Assembly: GCA_012976225.1 (NCBI GenBank)
Contig: JAAVVG010000013.1
Span: forward strand, 62,001 to 126,000
Direction: 5' to 3'
DNA from: Golubevia sp. BC0850
Lineage: Eukaryota > Basidiomycota > Exobasidiomycetes > Golubeviales > Golubeviaceae
Length of the DNA stretch: 64,000 nucleotides
Shown piece by piece: positions 20,532 through 33,059 of the stretch. A model generated the notes under the pieces. It was not told the DNA's origin. It did no database searches and saw only the letters and a list, made by a program, of their open reading frames with translations. The position numbers and the translations under genes were made by a program. The stretch's first letter is position 1. Each line of letters opens with the position of its first letter.

Positions 20532-23500
20532 TTAGAAAGCAGCCCCACTTCTGAAGCTTTCCAACTTCTTAGCGACTTCGGCCTTATTTCTATCCAATTC
20601 CTCGGCGATAGCATTCTGTCTATGCGGAGGCAGCAACCCATAAGTCTCCAACAATTCTCCATCGATCACGTTCTTGACTGGAGCGTAGCTACCTCTGAAA
20701 GCCAAATGATCTCTACCCACTAGAGATTGACCTCCTTCCTGCCTTAGATGCATTTCCAAAGTTCCCATCATTTCAACATCTTCCTTAGAGATGAAAGGAA
20801 TCAAAGTAGAAATGGTTCCACTTAATCCAGTCAAGATGACGACTTCCCTTCCTCCAGGCACTAAAGAAGCCTTACTTAAACTGGTGATAATGTCTCCGAA
20901 ATGATAAGTTGAAAGTAGCTTTAATTTGTAAGGTAAACCATTCAGTTGAGGTTTCTCGTGTAAGATCGATTGACCAGTTGGATCGGCGTCTATCGATTTT
21001 GAAATCTTAGGATCGAATCGAAGAACGAAGACGTTTCCGAATTTGTCAGATCCAACCACTGTTTCGTAATCCAGGAAGAGAAGAGAAGTCATCCATCTCG
21101 GTGTGACATCGTCTGCGAATGGAATCAACTTGTTGCTCTGCGCTTTGTAGGTGACAAAGGAGATTGACTCTTGCTGGTCCGAGACTGCGATTCTTGAGCC
21201 TTGAATATCGAGACCGACGATGGCAGTGAGGGAAGACTTGGAAACGGGGAAGGATACAAAGAAAAGTGTAAATCGAATTAGTGAAGGAGTCTCAAGAGTG
21301 GGGCCAAAGACGACTGAGGCGACTCACCTTGTTTTCACTCTTCCTAAGCAATTTCATCTTACCCAAATCGTACAACCTCAAAGCCTTTCCAACTCCAGCC
21401 AACAGTTTTCCTTGGAAGGGTTTCAAGACTAGAGGAATGTCATCTACCTCAGTCTTGTGAATGAACTCCAATTCTTTCCCTTCTTTAACCAGCTTGTAGA
21501 CTGTTAGATACGAAGCTTGGGAAACTTTGGGAGTGACGTGAGCTGAGACGGAAGAACCGACGACCAAGTAGTTGTCGACTTGAGGAGTTGATCCATGTGT
21601 TGAAGCTCCGTTCGTCGTTCCGTTGGTGGCAGGTGGAGGCGCCGAAGAGAAGTTGACGACAGCACAACTGAAAGCAGCTTCGTTCCCTTCCAATTCGATC
21701 TTGAAAGTCGTTGTGCTGTCAACAGCATTGACAGCTCTGATACAACTACTCCACATCCCAGCTTCAGCTCTGATTAACCCAAACTCTTCGGTAGGTAAAT
21801 CAAGGACACCTCTTTGATCTTCTTTCAACTTCTTGCCCAGTGAAGCGATTCGCTGCTCTTGGGCCCAAGGAGAAAGGGTTCGGTGCTCAGCTTCCACGAG
21901 ATAGAATAAACCGTTTGAAGATGGATGAGAGGCGATCTTCCTAGGAGTGTAGGATAGGGAAATTGAATCTTGTTTTAACTTGGTAGAGAGTGATGGAATT
22001 GTAAAAATCTTTAAGCTCCCACCGATGATTCCGATTAAACCTTCTGGACAAAGTTCAGCACTGAAAGTCCAAGCGTGATCTAACGAATCAAAAATTAAAG
22101 GAGAGAACTGCAATCGATCTTCATTCGTATAACTTAACCAATTCTGACTTGATAAAGCTAAGACCGCAGTTTGAGACTGAACTGTTACCCTGACTAACCT
22201 GACGGGCTTGGCTCCTAAGAAGCGGGTTCTAGTATCAGTCAGTTGACCAGAGATTGGATCTAGGACTGTTCGTAAGAGAACGCCATTTGTCAAACCAATG
22301 TTGACGAAGAGAGTTGGGTGATTCCTATCGATGGTAGCATCATTCATCTCAGCGATACAGATCGAATTAGGAACTGAAGTTAGGGCTTGAATTGAGATCG
22401 AGGCTAAAGTAGATTCTGGATCCAAGGAGACCACTCTGACTGTCTGGTCTTCGCATCCGATAGCAACGTAGAGAGTTCGCTGTCTACCTTCTGGAACAGC
22501 AGCCATAGACATGGTCAAGACCTTTGCACCCATAGACTTCCTTTCTTGAAACTCGTTCAACTGTCCATCCATATCCAGCTCGAAGTAGACGATTTCATTG
22601 TTGTTCAGAGCGGCGATGACTTGTCTCTCGTTCGTCGTTGTCGCGACGATAGTAGTAGAATCGCCATTCAAAGCTTGAGGCGTCGTCCATTCAGTGATTC
22701 TCTTGTCGCCCATGATATGCCTGATTCCTTTCGAGTGGACCTGGAGGAGAGCATCTAATCCGAGCTGTTGGACAGCTAGAGTCGCACTTGAAGTGAGGAA
22801 ACCCGAATCCGAAACCTCCTCGATCTGTTCTCCTATGCTGAGGACCAGCGTTCCGTTGACGAAGGATAGAACGATGTAGCTATCATACTCGTCATCCCTC
22901 CTTAGCCTAGTTGTCCAGACAGCATTCGGAACTCCAGGTAGATCTGAGCTGACGGCTTCCCTCACATCTAATCCATGTCTTAACATCTTGAAGCTGCTTC
23001 TGGATCCTCTGCCACAGGCAGCGAAGATTTGAGGAGAGTCCGTTCCTAACACATTCTCAACCTTTGCATCGATGATTGGATCCAAGCTAGTTAGTTCGTC
23101 TGTAGGAAGTAAATTTTCTAGAGGTCTTGGAGTGAAAGTTGGAATTTCGGGTGGACTTGAATTCGAAGTTCCATTGGAGGGAAAATCGCTGGAAGAGAAT
23201 TCAGGAATGTCATCATCGTCACCTAATTTCTGGAAGGAGTAAAGCTGAGAGTTTCCAAATTCAGAGGCGACTAGAAGGAAACCAGCTTTCAAGATACAGA
23301 GACTACTAGCCACAGGAACGGTATCGAAATACTTGATCTTTAACGAATTAATCTCTTCACCTTCATGATCTATCGTAATCTTGAATAAATCTCCATCCTC
23401 TGTTTGAGCCAAGAAGAAGAAGGAATTCTTCATTCGGTGACAAACGCTTGCTACTATGATATTTGATCTTCTCTCAGCTTTGTTCTCTAGAGGATTCAAA

Positions 23501-24738
23501 CGTTTGGGAATTGGAATTCGATGAGGTTCTCCTACATTATGTCTGTAAGTGATATAATCTTCTGAACAAACTAGGACTCCAGAAGGACCATCCCAACGTT
23601 CTGCATTCTGATTATAACCTCCTGGAACTTGGATCAAAGCATTGGATCTGGGATCGATAGCAGAAGACCATCTTCTAACAACGTGATTTAAGCCTAAATC
23701 TAGTTCATAATAAACCAACAATTTCTCAGTCCTTTCGAAAGCTTCTCCACTAGGATCCTTATCAGCTTCTTCGTAATCCACTTCGATAGCAGCGAAAAGA
23801 GGGTTCTCGAATCCGACGTCTACTCCGATGATGCTGTGAATGATCGCGTTCGGTCGATGAGCTTCTAGAGGACTTGAAATGGTTAGATTGGCAGCTGCGT
23901 CTCGATTGAGAATGTAAACCAACTTGGTCTTCTCGATAGCTCCAATCATGACTGCTCTTCCCTTTGGATCTGTAGCCAGGTATTGACCTGGAACGATACG
24001 TCGAGATCCACTTCTTCCAAAGGTTTCACTGTGAAGTTGAACGAAGGAATTGGATTTGAGTTGGTATTCGAGAATGACGATCCTTCCTGAGTCAGACCCT
24101 AGGATGAGGTAGTCTGCGTGAGGAGGGGAGAAAGGAGCAATGCAACCAGAGTAAGAGTCAGTGTTTCTTTTCTGATGGTCGGATGCGATCTATATCAGCG
24201 AAACGTGGGATAGGAAAGAGAGAGAGAGAGAGAGAGAGAGCTGCTGGTTGGCTCAGCTACTTTCTTCCTCCTTCATCTGTATCATCCTTGCGTCACCTCA
24301 CTCATCTTCTGACTCCTATCACCATGGCCCAAATTTGATTTGGAACATACCATTTCTGCCAAACAAAGAGAGCAAGGTGAGAGGGAGCAAGCATCGTTGG
24401 AGGTGACCTGCTACTTTCTTCCTCTCTCCCCATCCTCACCTTGCTCTCCCGCCTTACACCACCTCCGAGATACACTGCCTCACGCTTGTAAGAAAGAAGC
24501 AAGACTCACCTTTTCCACCTCCAGTCAGCCTGAAGCTGCTAGCACTTCTTATCCTTCCAAAAGCACCTTGCTTGAAGATAGAAACAGCCTTTCCTTGGTT
24601 GGTGTCAGGTCGAATGAGCTCGATCTTGTTCGCTCCTCTTATGAGAACAATCTCTTGAGTCTTTGTACCTGAGAATTGACCAACTACGGCACAGGTGATC
24701 GAAGAGGATGGGACTAGAGGTAGAGAGTAGAGATGCAT
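20532..24738 (-). CDS. RSE1: splicing factor 3B subunit 3 (SF3B3/Rse1)
   Basis: A core U2 snRNP subunit whose three beta-propellers form the SF3b scaffold beside Hsh155/SF3B1. Three exons, 24738-24510, 24113-21328 and 21236-20532, encode 1239 residues, close to the 1217 of human SF3B3. Junction 1 restores GGGKDYLILGSDSGRIVILEY; junction 2 restores the ENK to SSLTAIVGLDIQG stretch. Other hallmarks are KLVYILNRDAAANLTISSPL, DVGFENPLFAAIEVDYEEAD, KYFDTVPVASSL, NGVLLRTVLDPISGQL and YTPRKIASHPSSN. The C-terminus has PVKNVIDGELLE and EELDRNKAEVAKKLE. The more distant relatives DDB1 and CPSF160 lack these. I took the ATG giving MHLYSLPLVP; one codon set upstream would add three residues. Intron 1 is 396 nt, about five times the local norm. 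Confidence 0.97.
24217..24240. repeat. (GA)n microsatellite in RSE1 intron 1
   Basis: A 24-nt run of GA on the plus strand. In the sense of RSE1 it is a CT run, far upstream of the branch region. Confidence 0.85.
24368..24448. repeat. 14-bp perfect inverted repeat in RSE1 intron 1
   Basis: GAGAGCAAGGTGAG at 24368-24381 is the exact reverse complement of CTCACCTTGCTCTC at 24435-24448, leaving a 53-nt loop. It lies near the 5' splice site of the long intron and each arm contains a decoy GTGAG donor on one strand. Confidence 0.7.
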
Positions 24739-25472
24739 CTTGAGCAACTCAGCTCAGGAAGAAGTGAATATGCCTTGAGTGATAGAATGAGGATTGGATC
24801 CAGGTCGTATAAGAGAAGAAGTTTTGATTTCCACTTTCTATTTGTTGGCTTCAAATGAAAGATCAGAGTGGTATTGATGGATGGGACTATATGGTAGGTA
24901 GAGAACCACACGAAGGAGTGGAAGAGTGTGGACACGAGAAAGACGGACATTTTCTGGCGGGATTCGCGTTTCACAGGGCAATGAGAGTAAAGATAGCCCA
25001 CCACGGAGCTTTGTGTAATCTTCGCTCGCAAACCGTGTCGAGATTTATTTCAGAAGAAGAGAACAATATCCGTAGTAACGTCAAACGTGCAACAGGAGAA
25101 GGGACCAACCTTCTCTCCCACTCTCTCTGCCCTTGCCCCCTTGTCTTCCAGTCTTGGAGCTGCTGCCGTTGACAATCAGAAAGTTTTTTTTCGAGAAACG
25201 GTCAGACTAAGATGCTTCATCTGGACAAGAAACAAAGACAAAGAATGTGCATGATGCGAGATTTGAAGTCTGAGATGGGAAGCTGTCGCCAACACCCAAC
25301 TGGACTTGATCTTGGACTACCAAGTTTTTCAAGTTCGATTTCAAGAGGCAAAGAGAGTCTAGCAAACTCACCTTGCTACCGCTCGTCACCATCATCGCGA
25401 ATTGAAAGTGGCGATGATGAAATTCTGATAAGTACAAAGTGAAATGACAAATAACAAAAAAGATGACAGAAC
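24739..25472. other. 734-bp spacer upstream of RSE1
   Basis: It holds the RSE1 promoter side and the 3' side of GNL1, both on the minus strand. Short open frames on both strands look like noise. I see no RNA gene. Confidence 0.45.
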
Positions 25473-27796
25473 CTAACTATCCTCCTCTTCTTCACTTTCA
25501 GTTTCCTCCTCACTCTCTCCTTCCTGAACTCCGAGAGCAGCAAACATACTAGCAGCAGTCTTAATCCCTTGTCTCGGCTCCTCTACTTCTTCTTCATCAT
25601 CTTCTTCCTCTTCTGTATTTGATTCTCGATCCAATCCACCTTTAACCTCTTCATCGAATCGCACTTCCTTAGATGACTTACTTTCGCCCAACCTCTTCTC
25701 GACTTCATCTTCATCATCCTCGTCCTCAGATTCTTCAATCAAAGCATCCTTCCTGACAATTTCACTCCCGACTTTTCCTTCTAAGTCCTCAATTTCACCT
25801 AACCAAATCCCCTCTCCATCTCTGATCTTCGCATCAGAGTAGTCGTCTCCGATCATTCCAACTCTATCCTCTCCCTCTTCATTCTCCTTCTCACTTATAT
25901 TCGGAGGTCTAAAAGCCCATCTAATCCTTCCTTCAGCAAGAGCTCTAATCAAACCATTCCCAGCTCTGTTAGTATCATATCGATTAGCTTTCGCAGTCTT
26001 ATAGTTGTAACGACTGGCTAAAGCTTCCAGTATTTTTAGAGCAGTCCAACTACCATCACCGTAAAGCTCTCTACCTTTCACTTTCTCTTCTTCTTTTTTA
26101 TTTCGTTGTAGTTCGAGTTCATCTTCATCATGTTTTAGATCCAAAACCTTTTCCAAATTCAATCTAGCACCTACGAATCTAACAACTGAAGTGATAGCTT
26201 GGACTTGACTGATAGGTAAAATGTTACCCAAGACTTGCATTTCTAAACCTATCAGAGAAGGGAAAACCAATCCTGGAGAATCACATAATCTTACTTGTTT
26301 CGAAAGGTGATGGGTTTGGAAATGTTTAGTTTTCCCTGCTGTTTTTGAAGCTCTGACTACTTTTGATCCCACTAGAGCGTTAAGTAGAGATGATTTTCCG
26401 ACGTTGGGTTGACCTGAAAAGAGAAGGAAATGAGTTTGAGATTCATTCAAGTGGTAATCAAAAGGGTGAAAAGGACTCAAGACTCACCTATCAATCCAAT
26501 CGTCAAATAATCTGGGATTCTCCATTGTCCTTCTGATCGTTCCTTCTTCTCTTCTCTGGCCTTTGCCTTATCTTCCACTGACATTCCAGGTTGATTTTCT
26601 GTGTTGGGAATCTCGACTCCTTCTACTTCCACCTTTGACCAATCGACTTGGGTGATGCAAGGAGCTCTCCAGGATTCAAGTCTTTCCGGGTCCGAGGCTA
26701 CGGCAATTGGAGGAGTGCTAAGTTCTCGATGACATTCCTTCACCGCTTCAAAGAATGAGGTTTTAGATTTCGGAGAGATATGAGGGGCCTGTCGAATTCT
26801 TGAACCTTCAAGGAGAAGTAGAAGAAGAGAGAGAGAGGTTCAGAACTCAAAGACCATCTTTGCTCTCCATATGAACAACTCACCTTGACCTTCCAACTTC
26901 TCCTTCCTAACGTAACTTTCAGTAACCACCACCTTCCAATTCGGATATTTGTTCTGTAGCCAATCCTTCCAACTCTTAACGATCCCTTCATTAACCAAAT
27001 CACATTTGGTCAAAATCAAAATCGTCTTCAATTTAGCGAACCTCAACAAATATTCCTGTAATGAAAAAGGTAAATGCAAAGGCGGACATCTAATATCCAA
27101 CAATACACAAACCACATCAGATCTTTCGACGACTCTCCAAAGTTGTCTGAAGACTTCTAAATTCCTTTCATAAAGAGTTGGAATGATAGCCTTACTAGGA
27201 TCGGTTTCCAAAGAAGGAAGAACTTGAAATCCAGTTTGATTAGGTATTGGATCACTAGAACTGGTAGAATCAGTGGATTCCAAAGAATTGGTAGTAGCAG
27301 AAAAGGCTTTATAGAGCTTTTGATCAGTTGAAATCAACCATTGTTTGAAAACTTCTTTTTCATTTGCATGTAAGGCTTTTGTATCAGCCACGTTTTTCCA
27401 TCTTGGTTTCTTTGGTAAAGACAATCCTATGGACTCTTCCTGTTCTTGAATGTGTATCGAGGAAGTTGTCGAGGTTCTAAGATCGATTTGGTCAAAGACC
27501 GCCTTTGAAGAAGGAATTGGACGCTTCAAGATTGAATAATGAGCTGAAAGATTGAATTGCTCTAATTGATGAGAAGTTAACTTCGAGAACGAAGATTCTT
27601 CAGCTTCAGCCGTTCTTCTACGTCCATTAACCATCGAAATCGAGTTGGCATGTTTCTCTTTGGAGTTGGGATCGGGATTGATGGAAGAAGTTGAAGAAGT
27701 GGCTGTTCGAGGTTTCACTTTTAAGAGCGATTTACTCTTATTCGCTTCGGCTCTCTTTGCTTGAGCTTTTTGAGCTTTGGATTGTTTACCTGCCAT
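25473..27796 (-). CDS. GNL1: circularly permuted GTPase, GNL1 family (MMR_HSR1)
   Basis: Three exons, 27796-26884, 26805-26488 and 26413-25473, give 723 residues. The GTPase motifs occur in permuted order: G4 as ILILTKCDLV near residue 264, then G1 as GQPNVGKSS at 411 (built at junction 2 from GLI plus GQPN), then G3 as CDSPGLVFPSL. This order and KTKHFQTHHL mark the YawG/GNL1 branch; the related ribosome-assembly factors Lsg1, Nog2 and Nug1 are more distant. The basic N-terminus (AGKQSKAQKAQAKRAEANK) suits nucleolar or ribosome binding. The C-terminal 120 residues are strongly acidic. A role in ribosome assembly is inferred from the family. The true ATG is one codon inside an in-frame TTG. 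Confidence 0.88.
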
Positions 27797-28042
27797 CAAT
27801 TAGCTTGAATCAAAGATGGGCTAGTTGGGAGGAGAAGTTGAAGAGAGCGAGAAGAGACAGGAAGACGAGAAGTCTCATCAGAAATTTTGACATCGAGAGG
27901 CTCGAGCAAAGGCGAGCAACGAGTAACACTCCAGTAATACCTTACCTGTTCCAATTCTTTCTCAAGTCGAACAACTAATCGTTCAAAAGAATTCAGAAGA
28001 TAAGATAGAGAGAAGACAGACGCAGAAGTAGTAACAGCAACG
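27797..28042. promoter_or_regulatory. shared upstream region of GNL1 and TLDc gene
   Basis: 246 bp between divergent start codons. It probably carries both promoters; no clear TATA box is seen. Confidence 0.45.
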
Positions 28043-30749
28043 ATGGCCAGCTCATCATCTTCATCTTCTAATCAGCCATCTTTCAATTCTATTCCAATTC
28101 CAGCATCTCCGACTTCGCATTCAACCTCAAGTTCAGCTGATTTCGGTGCTTTCGTAGAAGCAAATCATTCACACTTTCAGGATGAGCAAAAAAGTGCGAG
28201 GAAAGAACAGGGAGGAGAGGGAGAGAGAGAGAGGCAGATAGATTGGCAAGGCGAAGGGGAGGGGGAGGGACAATCGAGTAGCAAGCCAGGCGTACAGTCT
28301 ACTTCAGGCAAGTTCAATTCAATCTCATCAGCAAGATCTTCAAATGGGTCAGCCTCCGAGAAGAAAGAGGGAGAAGGGTGGAGGCAAAGCGCAGCATCAG
28401 GAGTAGAACTGCAAGGTCAATCCTTTTCCAATCCAACAGATGCTAGTATCGACAATTCCATAGATTCAGAGTGGGAATGGGGTCAAACTAATCATTCCTC
28501 AAGTTTCAGTCCGATGGAAGAAGGCTTCCAGATTTCAGTCAACTCCAATGGTAACTCGCAACCCAATCAGTCTAGCATTTCACCTCAACCTCCACCAAAT
28601 CCAGTTCCAGATTCTCAACCAGATTGGGACGCTTGGTTGATGAATTCAAATCCTAATTCAGGTGTCAATAGCAATCAGACTAGTAGAGCTAATACTCCAA
28701 GTGTCAAACCAACTCTTTCCAACACCTCCAATCCTACTTCTTCTAATTCTAGAATCTTCTCTAGAGGAGCTGCTCCTACAACTTCAAACAATCTATCCTC
28801 ATCAAATAAAATGGAAGCAAAAGATGACTTTGAGCGACTTCTACCTCCAGGTTTCACTTTACCTCCTCCACCTTCTGCTCCAGAGATTCCAGATCCGATC
28901 CCTCATTCCAATCCCCAATTCTCAAAATCATCAACATCTACCAAGTCAATTCCTAATGCAAGAGATCTTCTTTCAGACGACGGAGATTCGGCCTTCACTT
29001 TCGATCCAAATCAAGATTTTTTTTCAGCATTTTCTAAAGCTACTCCTATTACAACTACAAGAGCTCCAAGTCCCCCGATCATAGACCTTAGAGAAACAGA
29101 AAGGAAACTGGATAAAGAAAGAGGTAGAACTTCAAACGGGAAGAACAAAGAAGAAGACGATTTCTTTTCTTCCTTCGAGAAAGCTCCGTCTGAATCTATG
29201 AAGAACATTGGAAGGAACAGTTCTTTCAGATCTCAAAGTTTAGAAGGAGAGAATTTGGAGAATTTAGGTGAAGCTCAAAGTAGTCCGATGAAGATTCCAG
29301 GGCATGGAAACGGGGAAGATTATTTCCAAGGAGATGGAGTTGGAGTTGACGCCTCGTCGAATTCGAATGAAGGCAGAAAGGGATCTTGGTCTGGAAGTTT
29401 AAGAAAAACTTGGTCAAACTTGAAGGGAAGTTTACCCAATGCAAGTGATTTCTTGGTTATGGAAGATGGAGAAGGAGGAGAATGGAATCCAAGTACAAGT
29501 CCAATTTCTCAAACGAGAAAGGATTTCGAAGGACCTTCAAATCAAATTGACGAAGCTAGACGAGGTAGTAACAATTCAAACGGCAGTTCAAACTCGAAAT
29601 CACCTCAACCAAAAGTCGATACCCCCAAACAACCAATTCAACAATTTCCTAGAGCTTCAGAACATTCTGGATCAGCCTACAAATCACCCTCTAGGAAGAA
29701 TTCAACTCATCATGCTCCTATTTCTGGAGCTCCAGGTTTTTCTTCTTCTTCAACACCTCATTGGAATACAGGTTCTTGGACTTTGGAAGATTCACCTCCT
29801 CCTTCGAATTCAACCTTTCCTTCCAATATCTCTTCGAATCCTCATCCCACAACTTCAAAGCCTCAACCACGTCGTGAAATCAAAGTCACACTTTCAGATA
29901 GAAGAGAAGAAACTACAGAAGTCATCACTGCTTTTCATTCCTCTCGTTTACAGAGTTGTTTACCACCAAGATTACAATTGGGTAGGAATTGGAAGCTCTT
30001 GTATTCAATGGATCAACATGGCATTAGTTTGACTACTCTGTATCAAAAGATTGCGGTTGCTTTAGATCCGAGTAAAGCTAGAAGAGCTGGAGGGATTGAA
30101 GTTGATAGATCTGGTTGGATGATTGGAGCTAGTGAAGAAGCTATGGCAAGTGTTGGATTGAACTCAATGAATAATGGAATCAAAGGTAGAGGGAAACCTA
30201 AGGTTGGTGGTGGATTGGATATGAAAGATGCTGGATTGATCATTGCGGTTAAAGATGGGGATGATAACGTTTTTGGTGCGTTTGTTAATGAGAGATTGAG
30301 ACCTCAAACCAGTTATTATGGAAGTGGCGAATGGTGAGTGACTAGCGCTACTTCCAATTCGCTTCGAAGGGGTCTCCAAGGACACCAATCGTTGATCACA
30401 CTTGCACTGATTTTCCTTCCTCAGCTTCCTATGGAAAACCATCAACCTCCCAAATTCAACTCAAGACATCATCCCTTATAAATGGACGGGCGCTAATGAT
30501 TATATGGTTCTCACTGAATCTCATTACCTATCTTTTGGAGGAGGTGATTCTAGATATGGTTTATGGATAGATAAATCTTTAGAGAAAGGCGTTAGCTCGA
30601 AATCTCCTGCTTTTGGGAATGAAACGTTGTGCAATGATGAATCTTTCAGAGATGAGCTGGATAGTCATAAAGGTGGAAATGGGAGAAATCAAGATGAAGA
30701 AGAATTTGAATTGTTTGGATTGGAGGTTTGGGCGGTTGGGATCGATTGA
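28043..30749 (+). CDS. TLDc-domain protein (oxidation-resistance, OXR1-like)
   Basis: Two exons, 28043-30333 and 30425-30749, encode 871 residues. The first 600 or so are disordered, rich in Ser, Asn, Pro and Gln, with acidic-aromatic bits such as DFGAFVEANHS and DFFSSFEKAP. The TLDc domain fills about 610-871: FHSSRLQSCLPPRLQLGRNW, LLYSMDQHGISLTTLYQK, then a GAFVNERLRP segment and GSGECFLWKTINLP built across the splice junction, then NDYMVLTESHYLSFGGGDSR, YGLWIDKSLEKGVS, and the C-terminal FELFGLEVWAVG. TLDc proteins regulate the V-ATPase and oxidative-stress resistance. FxxF-like acidic motifs in the N-terminal half could bind trafficking adaptors, but that is only a guess. Confidence 0.88.
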
Positions 30750-31130
30750 GGCTTGAGAGGGTTTCCGTTCTTCAAAGATTAATTTCGCTTTTGCGCTTGA
30801 TTTTTCTTTTCTCCCCTTTCCTATTCAGAAACATTTCATTCGATCCTGATTACTTGTTTAACTTTCAATCAATCAAATGTCTTTGGCTTCGTCCTTTCAT
30901 CTCTCACTTCAGTATTGTCTCTTTCCTTCACGTGTATTTGTATGATTCATCAATTTTCAATCCAATTTTCATTCAGTTTACCCCTTTTGCAAAAATCGAG
31001 TTGATTGAAAGGAGAGATAGAGAGAATTGTGTGGGTGAATACTCAGACAGGGAGAGAGAGAGGCGATAGAAGAGGCCAATCTCAACACCTTCTCTTCTGT
31101 GCTTGACCATCACCGATTCGATTTGTTGTG
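30750..31130. other. spacer upstream of GET1
   Basis: About 380 bp with the 3' region of the TLDc gene and the GET1 promoter. T-rich, then GA-rich near 31010-31070. No gene is seen. Confidence 0.45.
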
Positions 31131-32566
31131 ATGCAACCGGCCCTATTAATCTTAACGAGCGTAGTGGTAACTCATTTCATTTCACTTTTACCAAAGGAAG
31201 CCATCAATCAAGCTGTAAGTTAAGATCTCTTCCTCTCTCCCATTCCATTCCTGTTTGCACCATCAACCCTTCTGATCTCTAATCTCTCTCTCTCTCTCTC
31301 CTTCTCTTTCTCTTTCTCTTTCTTTAGATTTCATCATTGGTACTGAATCTGCTTCACAGATCTCTGATCACGAAACAAAAGCAACTTCGAACTCAAGTGT
31401 TTCAAGATAAGCAATCTTTAAACAAGACGAGCAGTCAAGATGAATTCGCTAAATGGGCAAAGTTGAGGCGGAAAGTTGATAAAGGTCTGGCTGATTTAGA
31501 GAAATCGAGTGAGTGCGTTTGGATAACTTGCATAATTTGAAGTAAGGGAATGACAGTCAGAGAATGCCGGGGAAAGAAGTTTGAGGTGGAGAGTTGGAAG
31601 AGAAGGTAGATGGAAAGGAACGTCAGGAAACCAGCAATGTCCTTCTTTTAACACCTTATGAGAGCTGATGATTCCAATCTGACGTACAACTCACAATTGA
31701 AAGAAGGATCTCTTTAACGAGATGTGTTGGAGGGAATCTATCATCTCTTCGCACAGCTGCCTGCAATTCTCTCCTCCTTATCCTTTCAGCTTTCCGCCAT
31801 CTCTATGCTAACCATACTCCTTCCCGTGTTCTATTACTCTGCCTACATCAGATCAAGACATCTCGTCGGCTCGTTCCAAAATCTCCTTCCTCCCAAAAGC
31901 CCTCTTCTTCCTAATCTCAACCGCAATTCCTTTCATGATCACCACTTATCATAGAAAGACTCCCATTTTCTGGCTACCGCCAACTTGGTTTGGTCCTCTT
32001 GAATGGTGGTTGAGTTTCCCTGGAGCTCCAGCTGGTAAGTTGGAAGTCTCGAAAGGAATGTTCGTCTTGAGAAGAGGGCTACATTGGCCTCTCCTTTCCT
32101 GTTTCAAGATTCCTGACATTTTCTCGTCTTTGTTACTCTCCATTTATAGGAGCCGTCAGTGCTACTATCTGGTAAGTCACGGAGGAGTCTAGAGCAGTCG
32201 GTCCTTTCGACTTGTCTCTAACCCTTCCTTCCCACACTAATCTCTCTCTCTCTCTCTCTCTTTTACAATCTCTTCACCATCTCCAGGTCTACTTCTTGCA
32301 AATGGGTTATCGCGTCCTTTGATTCTACCATCAGGGATTTCTTCCTGATAATTCTTGGCCTTTTAGGAATCAAGATCTTTGAAGATCAAACTTCTAATCA
32401 ACCTCAACCTCAAAACGCATCTTTCGAAAGAAACGCAAGTTCGGGTGGAAGTAAGAAGATTGAGGAGATCATGATGGACACTCCAACCAAGAAGGGTTCG
32501 AATGAGGGCGGAAGTGAGACTAGGAAAAGAACTGGAAAAATTCAAGAGGATCGCGATCTAGATTGA
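31131..32566 (+). CDS. GET1: GET1, ER receptor for tail-anchored protein insertion
   Basis: Get1 (WRB in animals) forms with Get2 the ER receptor that takes tail-anchored proteins from Get3. Five exons, 31131-31214, 31328-31508, 31852-32034, 32150-32171 and 32287-32566, give 249 residues, near the family size. The N-terminal membrane helix is ALLILTSVVVTHFISFLP. A coiled coil follows, with DEFAKWAKLRRKVDKGLADL. The next membrane pair contains ALFFLISTAIPFMITTYHR, then the fungal Get1 signature KTPIFWLPPTWFGPLEWWLS and FPGAPAG; a 22-nt exon then supplies AVSATI before WSTSCKWV. The tail is Lys/Asp-rich and cytosolic. Intron 2 is 343 nt and holds an unrelated open frame that is not used. The acceptor at 31851 was chosen because only it restores NQDISSARSKISFLPKA in frame. 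Confidence 0.9.
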
Positions 32567-33059
32567 GAGTGTATGACTATGTTAAGAGGTTGAATGAATG
32601 GTAGATTAGCATCTGGAACTTGAACTTAATTTGGAGAGAAGAGTCCAAGATCAAGTCCACTTGGGTGTTCGCGACAGCAGCTGCATATGTCAGACTTCTC
32701 GTACCACTAATCCTTAGATCTTGAAAAGTTGTGAGGAGGAGAAGGAGGAATAAGCTTGCTCTGAAGAACGCGCAGAGTTGAATCTTCGGTCGCCATACCC
32801 CAAACATCTGCCTGTTTCAAGGCTCGCAGATAGAGGACTATGGCAATGAGTTTCAGTGAAAGATCTGTCACAAAACTACCCCGTGCGAAGGAAGCGAGAG
32901 TTGACGTGTATGGAGAGGTTGTGGTGAAAAGGAACTAAAGGTACAGATTGTGAAAGGCAAACGAAAGCGAAGGACAATGGACAAGAGGGAATTATGGACA
33001 TAGAACGGAAGGGACACAATCGAAGAGAGGAACACAAACGTTGAGGTGGTATCAAAGTT
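32567..33059. other. convergent 3' region of GET1 and DCAF11-like gene
   Basis: About 490 bp between convergent stop codons. Only short weak frames; no gene is called. Confidence 0.5.

Noticed and set aside
23949-24738. RSE1 as CPSF160 or DDB1
   Set aside because: All three are related triple-propeller proteins, but the motifs KLVYILNRDAAANLTISSPL and DVGFENPLFAAIEVDYEEAD match SF3B3 alone.
31724-31954. Hydrophobic 76-residue frame as a GET1 exon
   Set aside because: It leads into the wrong frame before the conserved KTPIFWLPP segment; the acceptor at 31851 keeps the frame and gives the expected coiled-coil end.
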